A stretch of DNA of 64,000 bases, taken from assembly GCA_028583415.1 (NCBI GenBank), contig CM053265.1:22824830-22888829 (forward strand), in the 5' to 3' direction. Positions 31,435 through 43,137 of this stretch are shown piece by piece; position 1 is the stretch's first letter, and every line of letters starts with the position of its first letter. The notes beneath the pieces are model-generated. The model was given only the letters and a program-made list of their open reading frames with translations. It was not told where the DNA came from and made no database searches. Source of the stretch: Protea cynaroides (Eukaryota; Streptophyta; Magnoliopsida; Proteales; Proteaceae). A program made the translations under genes and the position numbers.

Positions 31435-33345
31435 GCGACCGCTCAATGTGTGATTAAGATTCAAAACCTTCTATTTATTACCGGCTGCACCTGACCTGCG
31501 ACTGCTCAGTGATCCACTGAGATTCAGGATTCTAGGACAATTTCTAGCTACTCCTGACTGGTTGCCCATGTAACCGGTTAAAGCGACTGCTCGAGCTTTA
31601 ACTTATTTTCCTAAGGCTCTAAAGTTATCTAGTTGATCAATACTGGCTGCTCATGCCGCCGCATTGGGCAACCACTTATCTTTGGAATGGTTTTCCAGTT
31701 TATTGTTAACTGGCCATTATACACCCCGGCTGCTTAGGCGACCACTCTAACTTGCAACTCATAATTTTGAGCAGGAACCAAGGGATTTAGCTAAGGATTC
31801 CTCTCCCAGGCTTTTGTAAGGCTTATTCCTACTAAATCTAAAGTTTATCAGTCTTGCTCACTCAATCGATAGAGCATTTGTGTATTCAATATATATAGAG
31901 ATTACAACAGATTCTATTACAAGATTGTGGCTGAATATAAGGAAAGGAATAAGGAGGAGATTTAGTATATTTGGTATATTCTCAGGGTAAAGATAAGCTA
32001 GGAGATTGTGTTGGATTTACTCTATTATTGGTATATACTCAGGATAAAGATAAGCATGAAGATTTTGTTGGATTTATTCTATTAATTCCTACTCTTGGGA
32101 AGTCATCCAAGGCTCCAATGAGACTAATGTCTCAAGAAATCAGTGAGACATTCATGGATGGTGTTCTTCCAGCATACCATTAATGGTGTTCTTGGTTCTT
32201 TTGAACAAAAACCATCACATGCATGCATAATCTCATTAGTGTTTGCATGCATTTAACAGCATTGGTTGTGAGAAGGTCCCTCATAACATTGCATGCATGA
32301 TTAAACCCATTCCTAATTCATTTTATTACTCATTAACTTTAGAAGGTTAGAAGAAGAACAACATAAAAGACCTACTTATTGGACATTGAACTAAGGTTGA
32401 ATCTTTGGCTTAAATGCTTGAAGAAATGGAGAGCTTGAGCTCTTAATCTTGAAAGATTCATCTTCTCTATCTCTCTCTCTCTCTTGTTTGCAAACAACCA
32501 AATGGTTGTAAGTAAACAAATGGGTGGGTATTTATAAGCTGAGGAGAGAGACTATCACAACTTAAATTGTAAATTTGCAACTAAACCACTAGCAGGAATC
32601 GGGCTGTAAGGCTGCTAATCTCAACAGTCGCTCAGGCTAAATCAGCTTTCTCCCTTTTTCGAAGTGGTTTTGGCTCGGATCCTTCCAAGACTTCTTTCTG
32701 AGGTTCTAATATATTCTCACCCTTGTTTATGAGCCGAGAATCAAAGGTAAAACAATTACCTTATTTGAGATTTGAATTCCTATTTCGTCTCAATATCCAT
32801 TGAGACCGAGGTGGATAGATCTGCTATAGAAAAATCTAAATTAGTACCAGATTACGGGATACGTGCGAGTCTAACACCATGCGTTTGTAGAGTTTGTCCA
32901 CCATTAATGCGTGGTGAAGATGCAAATTCTCCATCATTGAGGATTTAGTGAAGATTCCACTGAGCACTTCTGGATACCATTTCTGCTGTAATTACGCCAA
33001 GAATTGGTAATCACTCACACATAAATCCATTTATTTTGTAACTTAGGTTGTATGTAAAGCAAAACCTAGAGTTCTATATTGTAAGGGCTGGGACTGGTAT
33101 TTTGTTGGCATATAAATTGTAACCTGTCAAGTTGGGGCTTGATAGGAGTGAGAGTTGTAGCTCTAAACTAAGTTGTTGCTTTAATTGAGCAGGAATTACA
33201 GCACCTAGGTTGTAGGAGCAACCAAAACTAAGTAGTATATTGGGTAATACATGAAACCCTAGTTATGTTATTGCCTCATGGATTAACTCTCACACATCAT
33301 GTGGGTAATGCATGTTATTTATGTGAGTCGTAATTGTATGTCGTG
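31435..33345 (-). other. Unclassified insert; left part looks like a diverged minus-strand LTR
   Basis: No coding similarity was found. On the minus strand, 32876 begins TGTTAGACTCGCAC, close to the LTR start TGTAAGACCCGCAC. A TATA-like GCTTATAAATA lies at about 32530-32540, a CT/GA repeat at about 32466-32490, and clustered GCGACTGCTC-type units at about 32616-32640 and 31434-31760. This is the same plan as the other LTRs but with its own motif, so it may be a sixth LTR family truncated at 31435. From 32877 to 33345 nothing is recognised. Confidence 0.4.
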
Positions 33346-33359
33346 CTAGTCTTAGATGT

Positions 33360-36214
33360 ACAGAGAAGAGACTGCCTTTTATTATAGACGATGGTCAAGG
33401 GTTCGAGTTCATCGGGGACAGGACTCCAAAGAAGAGAAAATTGTTCTTATTGTCCTTAAAAGCAGTCAAGTGCCTGCAAAAGGGTGGTATGGGATTCTTG
33501 GTATCTGTTCTAGACGTTTCAGCTAAGCGACCTTAGTTAGAAAATCTAAAAGTAGTACATGAATTTCTAGATGTTTTCCACAAGGATTTGCCAGGTTTAC
33601 CACTTGACCAAGCGATTAAGTTTGTAATATATCTATTACTAGGATTTGCACCAGTTTTAAGGCTCCCTATCTGATGACCCCTACCGAGCTGAAGGAATTG
33701 AAGACGCAACTGCAAGAATTGCTTGATAAAGGCTTTATACAACCAAGTATATCACCATAGGAAGCTCCGGTGTTGTTCATGAAGATGAAGGATGACAGCG
33801 TATGACTGTTCATGGACTTTCGTTAGCTAAATAAGCTCATTATTAAAAATTGGTACTCCTACCTTGTATTGACAACCTATTCAATCAGCTTCAAAGTGCA
33901 ACTGTATTCCCTAAGATCAATCTTCGATCAGAATATCATCAACTGAAAATTAAGGAGTGACATTCCTAAGATGACTTTCTGGACTAGGTATGGACATTAT
34001 GAAATTTTGGTTAGGTTCTTTAGGTTGACCAATGGTCTAGCCTCGTTCATGGAACTCATGAATCGAGTGTTCCATGATATGCTGGACACCTCGGTCATAG
34101 TGTTCATTGATGACATTATGGAATATTCTAAAAGTGAAGAAGAACATAGAATGCATTTGAGGCGAGCTCTGCAAAGGCTAAGGGAAGAGACACTTTTTGC
34201 CAAGTTTAAAAAGTGTGATTTTAGTTGATCAAAGCGGCGTCCTTGGGCCATGTAGTGTCAGCTGAGGGAATCAAGGTAGATTCCAGCAAGATCAACGTGA
34301 TTGTAGAATGGAAGGCACCTACAATCATCATGTAAATTTAAGAGTTTCTTGGGATTGGTCAGATACTACGGAAAGTTTGTAGGGGATTATTCCAAGATAG
34401 CCGTTCCCCTAACCAAGTTAACAAAGAAAGGGGAGAAGTTTATATGGCCTGAACAGTGTGAGGAGAGTTTACAGACCTTGAAAAAGAGGCTGGCCTCAGC
34501 TCCTATCTTGATAAATCTTGAAAGCTGGTCAGACATTCATTCTTTATACTGATGCCTCTAGGCTGGGTTTGGGATGCATGATCATGCAGAATGATCAAGT
34601 AATAGCTTGTGCATCAAGACAACTGAAAAAGCATGAAGAAAATTACCCCACCCATGACTTGGAGCTAGCTGCAGTAATTTTTGGACTCAAGTCTTAGAGA
34701 CATTATTTGTATGGAGAGAAAATCCAAATTAAGTCTGATCACAAAAGCCTTACTTATTTGTTTATTTAAAAAGATTTGAACATGAGATAGCACAGGTGGA
34801 TAGAATTTTTAATGGACTACAATCGTGAGATTCTATACCACCCAGAAAAGGTGAATGTGGTAGTAGACGCCTTAAGTAGAAAGAGTCTATGAAAGCCTAA
34901 AGAGAACCCTAATACCATTGCAGTTCAGTCATCCTTGCTGTGTACATTGGAAGCAAAGCAAAGACTGGATCTGTTAGACATCTCAGAAGATTCATTAGGA
35001 AACAAGGTGATTTGTGAGCTCGCCAGTCTATTTGTGACCTTACAGGTTAAATCAACCTTAATTACCAAAGTTATAGAGGAAATGCCTAATGCCTAAGGAC
35101 CCATATCTAAAAACCATAAAGGAAGATCTAAGGAAGGGAAAATTTGACCATGATTTTACTCTTTCTGATGATGGTGCAGTCATATTTCAAGGAAGACTAT
35201 GCATTCCCGTAGTAGCGGAAACTATTAAGAAGAAGATTCTAAAATGTACCAGGACCTCAAGAAGGCCTTTTGGTGGAGAGGAATGAAAGCAAATATAGCG
35301 AACTTTCTGTACAAATGCGTAACTTGCCAATAGGTCAAGGCAGTTTGCCAGAACCCATCAGGATTACTACAACCATTACCCGTACATGAATAGAAGTGGG
35401 GCTGCATCACTATAGTTTTTGTTACGGGGTTACCCTTAAGACCAAGAGTTGTGGATGCTGTTTGGGTTATTATTGATCGGCTTACCAAGTCCATTAGATT
35501 TATTGCTACTAGACCACATTACACCATGGATAAGTTAGCCCAATTGTATGCGGACCATATAGTACGACTGCATGGTGTGCCTAAGAGCATAGTGTCGAAC
35601 CGAGACCCTAGATTTACCTCCAAATTTTGGGAAGGCTTATAGCACTCGATGGCCACCCAACTGAAGTTCAGTACAGCTTTCCATTCTCAGACCAATAGCC
35701 AATCAGAGAAAACAATTCAAATCTTAAAAGATATGCTGCGAGCTTGTGCAATTGACTTTAAGGGAGCCTGAGACAAGAAGCTAGCTCTCATGGAATTTGC
35801 CTATAATAATAGCTACCAGTCCACTATAGGTATGGCTTCTTATGAAGCATTGTATGGAAAGAAATTTCGTACACCTCTGTACTGGGAAGAAGTTAGAGAA
35901 AGGAATATAACAAAGCCGGATATCAGGGAAAGAATTAAAGCAGCTCAAACTCGATAGAAAAGCAACTCAGATGTCAAGCGAAAGAACTAAGAATTCGCTA
36001 TAGGAGATAATGTGTTTACGAAAGTATCACCTTTAAGGGGGCTAAAGCATTTTGGAAGGAAGGGAAAATTAAGTCCTAGGTATGTGGGACCCTATGAAAT
36101 CTTAAAGAGATGCGTGACAGTGGCTTATTAACTAGCATTACCACCCATTGGGTCTAGCATCCACGACATCTTCAATTTGTTAATGCTGAAAAAGTACGTC
36201 ATGGATCCATCCCA
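33360..36214 (+). pseudogene. pol: Pol of element D, first part (protease end, RT, RNase H, integrase), old and decayed
   Basis: The order is Tekay-like but more diverged than A, B and G. Visible are KKRKLFLLSLKAVKCLQKGG (protease-RT linker, about 33430), ELKELKTQLQELLDKGF (33690), the catalytic VFIDDIM (FIDD at 34103-34114), FLGLVRYYGKFVGDYSKIAVPLTKLTKKGEKF (34340-34440), RNase H HDLELAA (34655) and VVVDALSRK (34855-34880). Integrase has MDAVWVIIDRLTKSIRF (35451), VSNRDPRFTSKFWEGL (35590) and MLRACAIDFKGA (35730). Dozens of stops and frameshifts are present. It is interrupted at 36214 by a solo LTR and continues at 38509. Confidence 0.88.
36210..36214 (+). repeat. Target-site duplication of solo LTR, left copy
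   Basis: TCCCA here and at 38509-38513. The D pol sequence reads through when the LTR and one copy are removed. Confidence 0.96.
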
Positions 36215-38508
36215 TGTAAGACCCGTATCAAACTAACCCGGTGTTACCACCTTGAACTAGGTTTACCCATCATGGTCGAGTCAAATGGACCAAGGGCGTG
36301 AAGGAGATCGTGATCCTAGGTATCAAATCGACCCAAAAACACTTAAATTAGGGAGAGGGTCGCATACACAGCAAGGGAGGGTCGGACCCCCCAAGATAGA
36401 AAGTCAGACCCCCTATTTTACAGAGGGGGTCAGACACTTTAGGAACCAGGGGTCGACGGGATCATCGACCCCCAGTTGCCACTAGAAACAAAAATTAGGA
36501 AAGTTTCCAAATTTCGATTGGATTCCTTCCAAATCTCAATGGGACTTATTTTAGGAGTTTCTACTCTATAAATAGGACGTCCCTAAGCCTCTTTCAATCC
36601 TTTTACAACCCTAATTGAATTGAGAGAAAGAGAAGAGAAGGAAGAGAAGAAGAAGAGAAGCAAGGAAGAGAAGAAAGCAAAAAGGAGAAGAGTTGCAGAG
36701 AAGGAGTATTCTTCTCAGGTATGGATACTAATTCCATGAGTTTCTACAGACCTTAGGTTAGGGAATGAAGAGAGTGTGATCTCGGAGAAACCCAAACCAT
36801 CAACCCATGGTTAGGTTTACATTGAAAACCATGGGGAAATACATGAAAGCTATATAGGTGGGTGATTCATGATTTTAAACCATGGAATGTATGTTGAATG
36901 GACTGAAGGAGCAAGACATAGGACCCCAAGCACGAAGAATGGACTGAAAGGAAGAAAATTGACCAAAACCCATAGGGGGTCACATGGGGGGTCGATGGCC
37001 AATCGACCCTACCAGACCCTGAGCATAAACCCCTAGGGTTCTGGAAGTCCAGAATAGGGGGGGGGGTCGCACCAGGGGTCGATCATTACTCAGACCCTAC
37101 CTTCGACCCCTAGTTAACAGAATGGTTTTTAAATTTAGAATAAATTCTAATTAAATGCTATCAACTTTGTTAGGTCTTCTAACAATATAATAACATTATA
37201 AAGGTGATTCTAAAGCTTGGAAGAGTAGCTATTAACAAGCTAAGGTGAGGAAACAAGACTCTAAACTAATTGGTTAATAACAAACTATTTTTCCTTTTCT
37301 TGAGTCCAATGCTATGCCTGATTCTATGCGAATATGTTTGTAATGTGCATACAACATGTCATCCAATATTTCTATTATTTGCTCATGCATACTTACTTTA
37401 TTGTTTATAACATGATGATGATGTTGATAGGAATAGGCATGTGAATGTATGTGTGTGGTTGGTGTACTTGATGCGAGCGAGTATCAGGGGAGGTGTGATG
37501 GGGACGTCAATAAACGTTAACCTTTGGCGGGTTTCAGCACTTTAGCTCTATCTCTAACTCAAGTCTTGTGCATTAGCATCGTCGTATCGCCATTACTTTA
37601 GCAGAACTATTATGTCGTAGAGCATCAGGGGAGGTGGTCTCGGTCCTTGTAGTCTCTGACTCTACCGGGGGGCCTTAGCTCTATCTCTATGGACATTTTG
37701 AGGGATGCTGGGGTGAGGCCTTTGATACATTTTTTGGCATTAGGATTGGTTAGTTGCGAGCCCAATTTGCAGCCCTCGCCAACAGGGGCTTACATGTTGG
37801 TATGGCACTGTACAACAATAAACGTTAACCTTTGTTGTACAATGTTCATGAATTGGGTGCTTGTGAGTCGATGATAAATGTTACCTTCGGGCGGCGTCAC
37901 ACACTTGTGTATAGAGGTGGGGTCAATAAACGTTAACCTTTGACTACCTACACCTTTCTATTGCATATTGCAAACTATAAACCAGACCAAAGATATGAAT
38001 TGATTGCATGCATATGTACTGTTGCATTGTTTTGTTTGCTCACTAAGCCGTAATGTGTGCTCACCCCTCGAAGTCGAATATTTTTAGTTGATGATGTAGG
38101 TACGACTGTTGAAGATTATGTAAATGCTCCAGTGTAAGGAAATGTAGCGGCGATGGAAGTTGAAGAGGAAGTGGATACACATGACTCCTCTTGCAAGTGC
38201 AACTCATGTGTATTCGATTAGTTTTTTTTTTTAGTTTTCTTTATTTGAATTTATTAAGGACATGTATTTGATATTTATTTATGTATCAGTTGAGACAAAA
38301 TAATTTGCTATTTAAATATTAATATCACAGTAGATTCTCAGTTCATTTTACTATAAGACTTCCGCTATTGTATATTTACTCTGATTATGAATGTGGATGT
38401 ATGGGGTTTTGATAAAACGGATATAGCCTACTCTAGACCCTGGTTGAACCATTGGTTTGTTAGTGGTTCATCACACCATTCTGAATAGTGCGAAATTGGG
38501 GTGTGACA
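36215..38508 (+). repeat. Solo LTR, family 2, inserted in pol of D
   Basis: TGTAAGACCCGT...GGGTGTGACA, 2294 bp, with perfect TCCCA duplications and no internal region, so it arose by LTR-LTR recombination. It has GGGTCGACCCT-type clusters at about 36355-36480 and 36975-37110 and two ATCAGGGGAGGT...TTAGCTCTATCTCTA units. Copies of CAATAAACGTTAACCTTT lie at 37508, 37815 and 37923. The mini-gene last exon (38088-38221) has one internal TAA but keeps SCKCNSCVFD. Confidence 0.95.
38088..38221 (+). pseudogene. LTR mini-gene last exon, family 2 solo LTR copy
   Basis: Follows TTTTTAG and reads LVDDVGTTVEDYVNAPV, a TAA, then GNVAAMEVEEEVDTHDSSCKCNSCVFD. The C-x-C-x2-C end is preserved although the frame has a stop. 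Val replaces Met at MNAP. Confidence 0.6.
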
Positions 38509-38767
38509 TCCCATATACTAAAAGCAAACCCACCTCAGTTTAACAAGGACTTAACTTTCAAGTTGGAGCCAAGGGAAATAGTGGATGGGAAAGTCCAGAG
38601 CCTAAGGAATTGTGAGGTTCATTACGTCAATGTAGTGTAGAGAAACCAATCTGTCAAAGATTTACCCTAGGAAGAGGAAGAATTAATGAGAAGGAAGCAC
38701 TCCCAACTGTTCGCAACATTAAGTAAATTGAAATTTTAGGGACAAAATTCTTTAAGTGGGAAGGAGT
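38509..38767 (+). pseudogene. pol: Pol C-terminus of element D and polypurine tract
   Basis: The continuation after the solo LTR gives the chromodomain-like tail (VQSLRNCEVHYVNVV, EEEELMRRKHSQLF; the usual YP has become HS). A weak polypurine tract, TTTAAGTGGGAAGGAGT, follows and directly precedes the LTR at 38768. Confidence 0.8.
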
Positions 38768-40804
38768 CGTAAAACCCACACTCCAAAAAAACCTGATTTA
38801 ATTTGTTTTTTTTTTCCATGCTAGGTTTTTCCCCGATGGGCCAAACCAATACGAGGATAGTGTAGGACTTCAGGTCAAACCAAGTGAGAAAATATAAGGA
38901 AGTAATATTAAAGTAGGATCGGAACCAATTAAACCTTGTCAGGTTGGAACTTGTCTGGTCGGAGAAGCCCTGGTCCTATGGGACAAGAACTTGTCTCTGG
39001 ACTTGCCCAGAAACCAATGCATAAATTTGGCACATGTCAAATTCGTAGGTTTAGGGAAAAAGAGATTATTCTCTAGCCCATTAGCAGGTCCTATGGGACC
39101 TAACTCCCCTCTAACTACCTCTTTTTGTACGAGGGAACAAATTCCTTTCCGTTCCCCCTAAGCTGAAACTCGTCGAACTTTCCTCGCAACTCTTCTTAGT
39201 GGAGAGTCTAACTCTAAGGAGAGACTCTGCTTCAACTTAACTCTCCCTCATTCTCTCCCTTAGACTTACACACCTATTTTAAATCTCTGACGTGTTCTCG
39301 AAAGGAGGGAGCTTTGGAGGAAGAAAGAAGTGTTGTGGAAGGTTTGATCTATAAGGAATTGATACCATTCATGCTACTAGCATTCTGATACGAACGTAAT
39401 GCCGATAAGTCTTTGCCTACTCGTTTATGATTTAAGCAGGAAGAGGTATTTTTAAGGAAGAAACCCTGACCTGTTAACATAGGAGATGCTCCCATGATAC
39501 CATTAATGGCAAGATAAGATTCTCTTAAACTTCAAGAGGGAGAGAAAACTCTCTCAGAAATACCCCGAGATAACCATGAATTTACCTAGGGACGAATAGA
39601 GGTATGAACCCTACACGTAGAACCAAAGATGTTAGTAATAGTTAGAGACCTCAGAATAGGATGGGCGAATTACCTCAGAACTCTGACCTAATGATTAATC
39701 GATGGATTTCTATAGGGAAGGTCAGGAGGCAGATCTGAAAACCCGTGTAACCAGACAGACCAAATATGGAACCAATCCTCTGGGTAGGTCTGGTCGGTAG
39801 TTCGGTCACACGACTGTGCAACCGGAGCCGCAACTAAACACAACTAGAAGGTCTCGGATAGTCAGTGATTGTAGGACCGTTTGCACAACTGTGAGACCGA
39901 AGCTGCTACAGAACACGACCAGGAAGGGGATTTGGCCAGTCTGTCAGGAAGATTGGATGTAGCCTCCAACCTGACAGCCTGTATATGACATTGAACCAAA
40001 GTTTACATCAAATAACGATCCAATAAATTCATGTGTCTCAATTAGGTATAGCGAGCATAAACAAGGACAGCCTACGTGGTGTGGAATCGTATATTAGCTA
40101 ACAGGTAAGGGATAAAACCCTGAATTTGTTTCTATGTTTCTAATTAATCACCTATCTGTGATGCATTCTTTGGTTAATAACATGCCAACCAATATTTGTA
40201 TACTTGTGGATGCATTTGCATCTTATTATTATTATGGCGTTTGTGATGTGTGCACTTTCTGTGTGGGACGTTGGAAAGGGTTCAAGGACCGTCGGGCCAG
40301 TTCGCTACATAGGCACTAACTGGACGATCTAGTACATTAGAGGATTGAACCGCCTAGGATGGAGTAGGCAAACAGACTTGGATATCTGCTAGGGTAAGGT
40401 CTTATGTGTTTTAATGGCATATAGGACCGGTTAAAAACACGAAACCCGATGTTCGTAACCCTGGCCAGCAAGGGCTTAGGTGCTGGTGTGAGTTGGGGGA
40501 TGAGAGTGAGGTATCGATGATGATTGTCAGAATGACATCGGGTGGGACTCAGCCCTATCACCATTCAAAATGGGAGACGCATGGCTTTACTAGGGTTGTT
40601 TAAACAAAATGCATAGAATTACAAACTATGGTCAGGTATATAACTGTAAGTGCCAGCTCAAGACAACCCACACATGGAGTCTCTGACTGCATGGGTCATC
40701 CCCATCAGAATGAATATTGCCTCACTCGACGTACAGTAACATCCCCTGAATATGGGTCCATCGTTTTGGTCCGCACATGACAGCAACTCATCCTAAGCCG
40801 GTAT
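38768..40804 (+). repeat. 3' LTR of element D (family 4), incomplete
   Basis: It starts CGTAAAACCCACACTCC (a changed TGTAAGACCC) after the D polypurine tract. It shares with other families the CATGCCAACCAATATT...GTGGATGCAT block (about 40180-40215) and GGCCAGCAAGGGCTTAGGTGCTGGT (about 40463-40487). Motif clusters with GGTCGG/CAGACC wording lie at about 38930-39010 and 39740-39985. It is interrupted at 40804 by a solo LTR. Where it ends beyond 43138 is unclear, and no last exon of the mini-gene was found. Confidence 0.75.
40800..40804 (+). repeat. Target-site duplication of solo LTR, left copy
   Basis: GGTAT here and at 43133-43137, immediately outside the terminal TGTCAC and CTTACA. Confidence 0.95.
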
Positions 40805-43132
40805 TGTCACACCCCAATTCTGGTCTAACCAGAATGGTGTGATGAACTGCCAATAAATCAATGGTTCACCTAGGATCTCGCATAGGTCATACCCACCATA
40901 TCAAACCATACACACATTCCACATTAATAATCAGAGGTAATAAACAAATAAAAGGAAGTCTTACAGATAATGAACTGAGAGTCTAACAGTGATAAATAAA
41001 TATTTAATCCAATTATCTCAAAACCACAAGACATAAAAATAAATAATCAATTACATATCCGATGTTCAAACAATAACTAAACCCAAACAAAAACGCATTG
41101 GTTACACTTGCATGATGAATCATGCGCATCTTCTTTAGCTTCTACGTCCATCACAGCAACATGTCCATACGTCGGTGCATTCATATATTCTTCAACGGTA
41201 GGACCTGCATCATCAACTAAAAATATTTGACATCGAAAGTGTGAGCACACATCACGGCTCAGTGAGCAAACAAAACAATGCAACAAACATATGCCTGCAT
41301 TCAATTCATATCTTTGGTCTGGTTTATAAGTTTAGTGGCCGCCGCACCTCTATACACAAGTGTGTGAATCTGCCCAATGGATCAAACACCATTGCCATCC
41401 CACATGCACCCATCATGGAATAGAGATAGAGCTAAAGTGTCCAGATCAAACACCGCCAACACTTCCCCTGATGCCCTACCCATACCAACACGTAAGCCCC
41501 TATTGGCGAGGGCTTGCAAACTAGGCTCGCAACTAACCAATCCTAATACCAAACAATATATCCAAAGCCTCACCCCAGCATCCCTCAATACGTCCATAGA
41601 GATAGAGCTAAGGCCCCCTGGTAGAGTCAGAGACCACATGGTCCGAGATCACCTCCCCTAATGTCCGACGACGTAATAGTTCTACTAAGGTAATGGCGAT
41701 ACGACGATGTCAGTGGGCAAGACTTGAGTAGAGATAGAGCTAGAGTCTGGTGACTAGGATCAAGACCACCAGTGCACGTCCTTCCCCTGATGCTCGACTC
41801 GCATCCAACACACCAACCACACACATACATTCACATGCCTATTCCTAGCATCATCATCATCATCATCATGTTATAAATAAACATAATTAAATATGCATGA
41901 ACAGTAATAGCAGGAATATTGGATGACATGTGAGATAAAAATTACAAGCATACAAGCATAAAATCAATCATGGCATAGGACTTAATAAAAATAAACAGTT
42001 TGTTAATATCCAATTAGTTTAGGTCTTGTTCCTTCAACAGTTAGCAATTCTTGATGTCCTTTCAAACCTTGAAATTCTCTTTGAATTGATTTAACAACCT
42101 AAAAGTTATATGAATTTAAGTTAGGGTTCATATGTGACATGTTACAGTAGTCAAAAATTAAAACAGAGCACTGATAGGTGTCTGATTGGTCCTATGGTCT
42201 CATGCTGTATCGACCTTACTGTCTATGGTTGATACCCTACGGTCGCATATGGTGCGACCGTAGCTGTGACCAAATGATTTTTGAAATCTTCCTGAATGCC
42301 TATGGTTGATCCTCTGGTCATACTGGTCATGCTATGGTCGACCGTAGCTGCGACCTTGAGATTTTTGGTCACAATCTACATGAAATTCGAGTTCTTCCTG
42401 GGTCAATTCTTCTGTTCTACAATGGGGTTTATTCTAAGGTCATCCTATGGCCATCATTAGTAATTTCTTGTTAACCCTAATCATCAAATCACTCCTCATG
42501 GTTCTCCTTGGGATTTTCTCAAGGAAATCACATAGATCATAATAGGTTGATATTTCCTATCTTCCATAGAATTATTATTTCTTAGAGTTTACATCTCCAG
42601 AGATTCGTTTCATACCTTTGCCTATGATAGAGAGTCAATCCCTTCTCAGCAAACTCTTATCCTTAGCTTTTTCTTCTTCTTCTTCTCTTCCTTCTCTTCC
42701 TTCTCTTTCTTTAGGGTTTACTAATGTTCTAAAAGAGTGAAAAAGGGCTGAGGGATGTCCTTTATATAGAGAAAAACTCTCCATATAGAGTCCTCTTTCA
42801 ATTAGGAAAGCAATCCCTTAGTTTAGGAAAGTTTCCAAAACTCAGAGTCTGATCTGGGTTCTCACGGTTGATCATACGATCGCATATACCCTCGACCGTA
42901 AGGTCGAAATCATCGACCGTGGGATTTTGAATTTGATATTTTTGGTTCCCTTCCTTATGGTCGACCATACCTACCCAGGCATGCGACCTTAGGTATGTTT
43001 TTAATGTTTGTAACTTGATTCTCATACCTTGTTTGTGATCTATCTTCACACGCTCGGTCCACTTGGTCCAGGAATGATGGGAAGACCTGGCACGACACGA
43101 TTAGACCAAATTAATGGAGTGCGGGTCTTACA
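40805..43132 (-). repeat. Solo LTR, family 3, minus strand
   Basis: TGTCACACCCC...GGGTCTTACA, 2328 bp, flanked by GGTAT. On the minus strand the motif clusters (GGTCGACCGTA, GGTCGCATATGG) are at about 43000-42880 (U3) and 42360-42180 (intron). The end has a perfect ATTCTGGT/ACCAGAAT palindrome. The mini-gene last exon is at 41216-41077. CAT repeats lie near 41849-41872. Confidence 0.95.
41077..41216 (-). CDS. LTR mini-gene last exon, family 3 copy
   Basis: After TTTTTAG on the minus strand the frame reads LVDDAGPTVEEYMNAPTYGH...EDAHDSSCKCNQCVFVWV and a stop. It is open upstream to the Met at 41304. Protein-level similarity to families 1 and 2 is clear while the DNA has diverged. The upstream region gave no exon resembling family 1 exon 2. 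Confidence 0.6.
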
Positions 43133-43137
43133 GGTAT

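Noticed and set aside
38930..40320. Possible host gene in the 39-40 kb stretch
   Set aside because: No frame shows similarity or extended coding, and shared LTR blocks and motif clusters place it inside the LTR of element D.
41849..41872. CAT microsatellite, and similar simple repeats at 32466-32490 and 51567-51582
   Set aside because: Ordinary short tandem repeats; the last encodes the Ala run of the antisense gene.
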